Assembly: GCA_023248745.1 (NCBI GenBank)
Contig: JAHFDZ010000004.1
Span: 1 to 35,181, forward strand
DNA length: 35,181 nucleotides
From: Myxococcales bacterium
Lineage (GTDB): Bacteria > Myxococcota_A > Polyangia > Polyangiales > Polyangiaceae
Direction: 5' to 3'
The position numbers were made by a program, and so were the translations under genes. Shown piece after piece: positions 32,988 through 35,181 of this stretch. How positions within the stretch are numbered: the stretch's first letter is position 1; the number at the start of each line of letters is the position of its first letter. Below the pieces are notes generated by a model. It was not told where the DNA came from. It saw nothing but the letters and a program-made list of their open reading frames with translations, and ran no database searches.

Positions 32988-34754
32988 ATGCGATCATATG
33001 CTGGCTTTGGTGCGGTTGTGGTGTGCACAATCGCAGCCGCGTGCTCGAGTGGAACCACGCGTTTTGCACCACCCGACGGAGGCGCGAGCGACGCCGCAAC
33101 CCTACGCGACGCCGGCCAAACTCTTGGCGACGGGGCAGGCCCACAGTCGGGTTATTGCTCAGGTGATCTGCGATCGATCGTCGACGCCAATGGGGCCATC
33201 ATCGAAACGTGCCCCAACGACCAGGGCTGCGCGAATGGTCAATGCGTCGCGGCCTGTGACGCCGCAACGGCGAGCAAAGGTAACATCGGTTGCACCTTTG
33301 TGACGTCGACGCCGTCGTTCTATCCTGCCATCAAGCCACCCTGTTACGCGGTGTTCATCGCCAACGCGTGGACGCGCGACGCAAACCTCACCGTGAGTCG
33401 AGGCGGCGCTTCGTACGACGTCACAAAGTTTGGTCGCATCGCAGACACCACCAACGTGAAGTTGTGGCAACCCGTTCCCACCACAGGTCTGCCACCAGGC
33501 AAAGTTGCGGTGTTGTTCATGTCGCACGATCCAGCATCGAAGCATCCCGTCGGCGCCGATCTGACGTGTCCGTTTGCGCCTGCAGTCACTGCATCGACGG
33601 CCGTGCATTCTGGTGGCGCGGCGGCGACTGGCAAGGGCACCGCGTTCACGATTCGAAGCGACTTCCCAGTCAGCGCTTATGACATTCTGCCCTTCGGCGG
33701 GGCTGAATCGTATCTACCCAGCGCGCAGCTGCTGATGCCGGTTTCAGCACTCGGTACGAACTTCGTCGTCGCGCAACCGCCCGCTTCAAACAACGGCGCA
33801 TCGGGTGCGCAAGAGGCCCACTGGCTTCAGATCATCGCGGCAAGCGACAACACCGAAGTCTCGATCGTACCCGTGGCGCCGCTCCCTTCGGGCACCGGCG
33901 TCAGTGCCGCGCCAGCCAACATGGTGTCAAAGTATGTCCTCAGCGCCGGCGAGTTTATCCAGTGGCAAAACACCACAGACATCAGTGGCAGCGTGGTGAG
34001 TTCAACCCTACCCATCGCCGTCGCCGGTGGCCAAACGTACCTGCATTGGGACACCAAAACGTCCAACACAGGCGCAGGCGAATCAGCGCATCAACTGGTC
34101 ATGCCGGTTTCGGCACTTGGCAGCGAGTACGCTATCGCGCCCATCAAATCGCGCCTCACATCGGGCGAAGAAAGCATGAGCTACCGCATCGTCGGCGCCG
34201 TCGACGGCACGACGCTCACCTTCGATCCGCCGATCAATGGCGCTCCTACGCAAACCCTAAGAGGCAACGTCGGGCTCTTCGAAACCACGGGCGCATTTAC
34301 CGTCAAGAGTCAGGACGATCAACATCCTTTCCTAATTGCCCAACTCCTCAGCGGAGCGGTGAGCTCCGAGGGAGACGAGGAATACGTCAACGTCATTCCT
34401 CCCGCGCAATTTCTCAACCACTACGTCTTCTTTACCGATCCTTCGTACTCGAACACGACGCTCTCCATCGTGCGTGTCAAAGGAAAGAACGGCTTCGCTG
34501 ACGTTGAGATCGGCTGTTCTGGTCCTGTCACGGGATGGAAATCGGCTGGAGGAAGTTACGAATACACGACTACGCAGCTCGTGAGCGCGGGCAAAGGCGT
34601 GGGCTCTTGCGCAAACGGTCCACAGACCGCAAAGAGCGACGCTCCCTTTGGCATCGTCGTGTGGGGGACGTCGCGCTACGCATCCTATGGCTACCCGGCC
34701 GGAGGCAACGCAGCAGGGATCAACCAGGTCGTCGTGCCTGCTGCACCCCGGTAA
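32988..34754 (+). CDS. IgGFc-binding family lipoprotein
   Basis: 588 residues. Signal peptide and lipobox (MRSYAGFGAVVVCTIAAAC) begin at the ATG 32988, with AGGAGG 5 bases upstream. A short Asp/Gly/Ala linker and a cysteine-rich stretch (YCSGD, ETCPNDQGCANGQC, AACDAA) precede the main domain at about 100-585. This shows the IgGFc-binding N-terminal pattern: strands and turns ending in FGIVVWGTSRYASYGYPAGG. Two internal copies of MPVSALG (about residues 250 and 374) mark a repeated sub-unit. Such proteins are frequent in myxobacteria and are probably outer-surface adhesins or binding proteins. The name comes from a mammalian protein, and IgG binding is not implied. Confidence 0.88.
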   Translation: MRSYAGFGAVVVCTIAAACSSGTTRFAPPDGGASDAATLRDAGQTLGDGAGPQSGYCSGDLRSIVDANGAIIETCPNDQGCANGQCVAACDAATASKGNIGCTFVTSTPSFYPAIKPPCYAVFIANAWTRDANLTVSRGGASYDVTKFGRIADTTNVKLWQPVPTTGLPPGKVAVLFMSHDPASKHPVGADLTCPFAPAVTASTAVHSGGAAATGKGTAFTIRSDFPVSAYDILPFGGAESYLPSAQLLMPVSALGTNFVVAQPPASNNGASGAQEAHWLQIIAASDNTEVSIVPVAPLPSGTGVSAAPANMVSKYVLSAGEFIQWQNTTDISGSVVSSTLPIAVAGGQTYLHWDTKTSNTGAGESAHQLVMPVSALGSEYAIAPIKSRLTSGEESMSYRIVGAVDGTTLTFDPPINGAPTQTLRGNVGLFETTGAFTVKSQDDQHPFLIAQLLSGAVSSEGDEEYVNVIPPAQFLNHYVFFTDPSYSNTTLSIVRVKGKNGFADVEIGCSGPVTGWKSAGGSYEYTTTQLVSAGKGVGSCANGPQTAKSDAPFGIVVWGTSRYASYGYPAGGNAAGINQVVVPAAPR

Positions 34755-34757
34755 TTA

Positions 34758-34784
34758 GTCAATTATATTGACGTCACTGACGTC
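34758..34784. repeat. two overlapping palindromes between convergent genes
   Basis: GTCAAT-TAT-ATTGAC (34758-34772) overlaps GACGTCA-C-TGACGTC (34770-34784), sharing the bases GAC. The second contains TGACGTCA (34769-34776). Both are perfect but their short centres (3 and 1 base) make them better as protein-binding dyads than as terminator stems. Confidence 0.55.
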
Positions 34785-34791
34785 CGGTTCT

Positions 34792-35028
34792 CTAGCGCCC
34801 AGGTGGCGGCGGGTTGCAGTACGTCATCATGGCGTGCCACTTACCATCTTTGCACTCGTAGCCGTTGAGACCACACCCCTCTTTTTGTTGGCACTTCTTT
34901 CCACTCCACGAGCAGGCCGTGCCGGGTTCAATTTTCTCTGGGCAGCGCCCAACGCACCCCTGACTCGCAACTGCAATTGCGCCGGCTGAAACCGTAAGGA
35001 CGAACGCTTGGCGCAATCGGGCAATCAT
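34792..35028 (-). CDS. small cysteine-rich secreted protein with GKW-type module
   Basis: 78 residues from the ATG at 35028; TTG at 35037 would add three residues. The N-terminus MIARLRQAFVLTVSAGAIAV is a signal peptide, with SQGC as a weak lipobox. The mature part is the same kind of block as the end of the lipoprotein at 23332: G-T-A-C-x3-G-K-K-C-x5-C-G-L-N-x3-C-K-D-G-K-W, then NPPPP. It is probably disulfide-bonded and exported. The stop is 37 bases from the IgGFc-family gene's stop, across a double palindrome. Function unknown. Confidence 0.75.
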   Translation of the reverse strand: MIARLRQAFVLTVSAGAIAVASQGCVGRCPEKIEPGTACSWSGKKCQQKEGCGLNGYECKDGKWHAMMTYCNPPPPGR

Positions 35029-35138
35029 TTGTGACAATCCTACGCGATCAAACGCACCTTCGTTCGATCGCGTCGAATGCGGACCACCCCGTGTGCAACA
35101 GAGCCGCTCGCACGCATCGATGAAGACTACGGGGCCTT

Positions 35139-35181
35139 ATGCAACTCACGACAATCGGAACACTCGTTTTGTTCAGCACGC
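35139..35181 (+). CDS. possible start of a plus-strand exported protein (cut by window end)
   Basis: The ATG at 35139 opens M-Q-L-T-T-I-G-T-L-V-L-F-S-T, resembling the start of a hydrophobic signal, and the frame remains open to the edge. Only 14 residues are visible, and there is no clear ribosome site. An ATG at 35120 in another frame is also open. Confidence 0.3.
   Translation, partial: MQLTTIGTLVLFST

Noticed and set aside
1-35181. CRISPR array, tRNA, rRNA, insertion sequence or prophage
   Set aside because: No regularly spaced repeats, tRNA cloverleaf signatures, transposase motifs or phage genes were noticed on reading both strands.

Overview
The window reads as a chromosomal segment of a high-GC (about 60% by eye) Gram-negative bacterium, most like a myxobacterium of the Polyangiales type. 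This is inferred from gene style, not from a marker gene: many lipoproteins with a lipobox, Cys-rich secreted proteins, an IgGFc-binding family protein, a TPR/PEGA-like membrane protein, a giant repeat lipoprotein of chitobiase C-terminal-like repeats, and an Omp85 barrel. I saw no rRNA, tRNA, CRISPR array, transposase or phage gene. Genes are dense and often overlap.

Layout. 1-7000 (minus): a secreted alpha/beta hydrolase, the RNA-binding factor Tex, a TPR lipoprotein and a DUF58 protein whose GTG start overlaps the lipoprotein stop; a further minus-strand gene may begin at 26. 7137-9629: a secreted Lys-rich protein, then (minus) a small lipoprotein followed by a TPR/PEGA-like membrane protein. 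9671-13023 (plus): a compact operon of trpS, a small unknown gene, an HSL-type esterase and an orphan DNA methyltransferase. 12994-14847 (minus) is an Omp85-like barrel whose start codon overlaps head-to-head with that of a probable 2OG-Fe(II) oxygenase (14846-15664), followed by a chemoreceptor with no ligand-binding domain. 17280-21250 (minus): a small TPR protein, glmS and a PQQ-like propeller protein. 21351-23084: a GNAT acetyltransferase, a 309-base spacer with two hairpins, and a stand-alone E2-type acyltransferase. 23332-28263: a Cys-rich lipoprotein, the minus-strand cluster ald / HAD hydrolase / leuB-like, then pyrD and a second Cys-rich lipoprotein. 28316-35181: the 1352-residue repeat lipoprotein, a decayed cydB fragment, an IgGFc-binding family lipoprotein, a third Cys-rich secreted protein and the start of a possible plus-strand gene.

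Housekeeping functions (Trp-tRNA charging, glucosamine-6-phosphate and pyrimidine synthesis, alanine and probably leucine metabolism, Tex) alternate with lineage-specific envelope proteins. I did not find a multi-gene system that I could call a new defence or biosynthetic machine. The most unusual items are the internally deleted cydB remnant, a cysteine module ending in a GKW signature shared by two separate secreted proteins, two gene remnants with coding-like tails just upstream of glmS and of the E2-like gene, the CCATGG double start, the methyltransferase in the trpS operon, and a double palindrome between the last two convergent genes.
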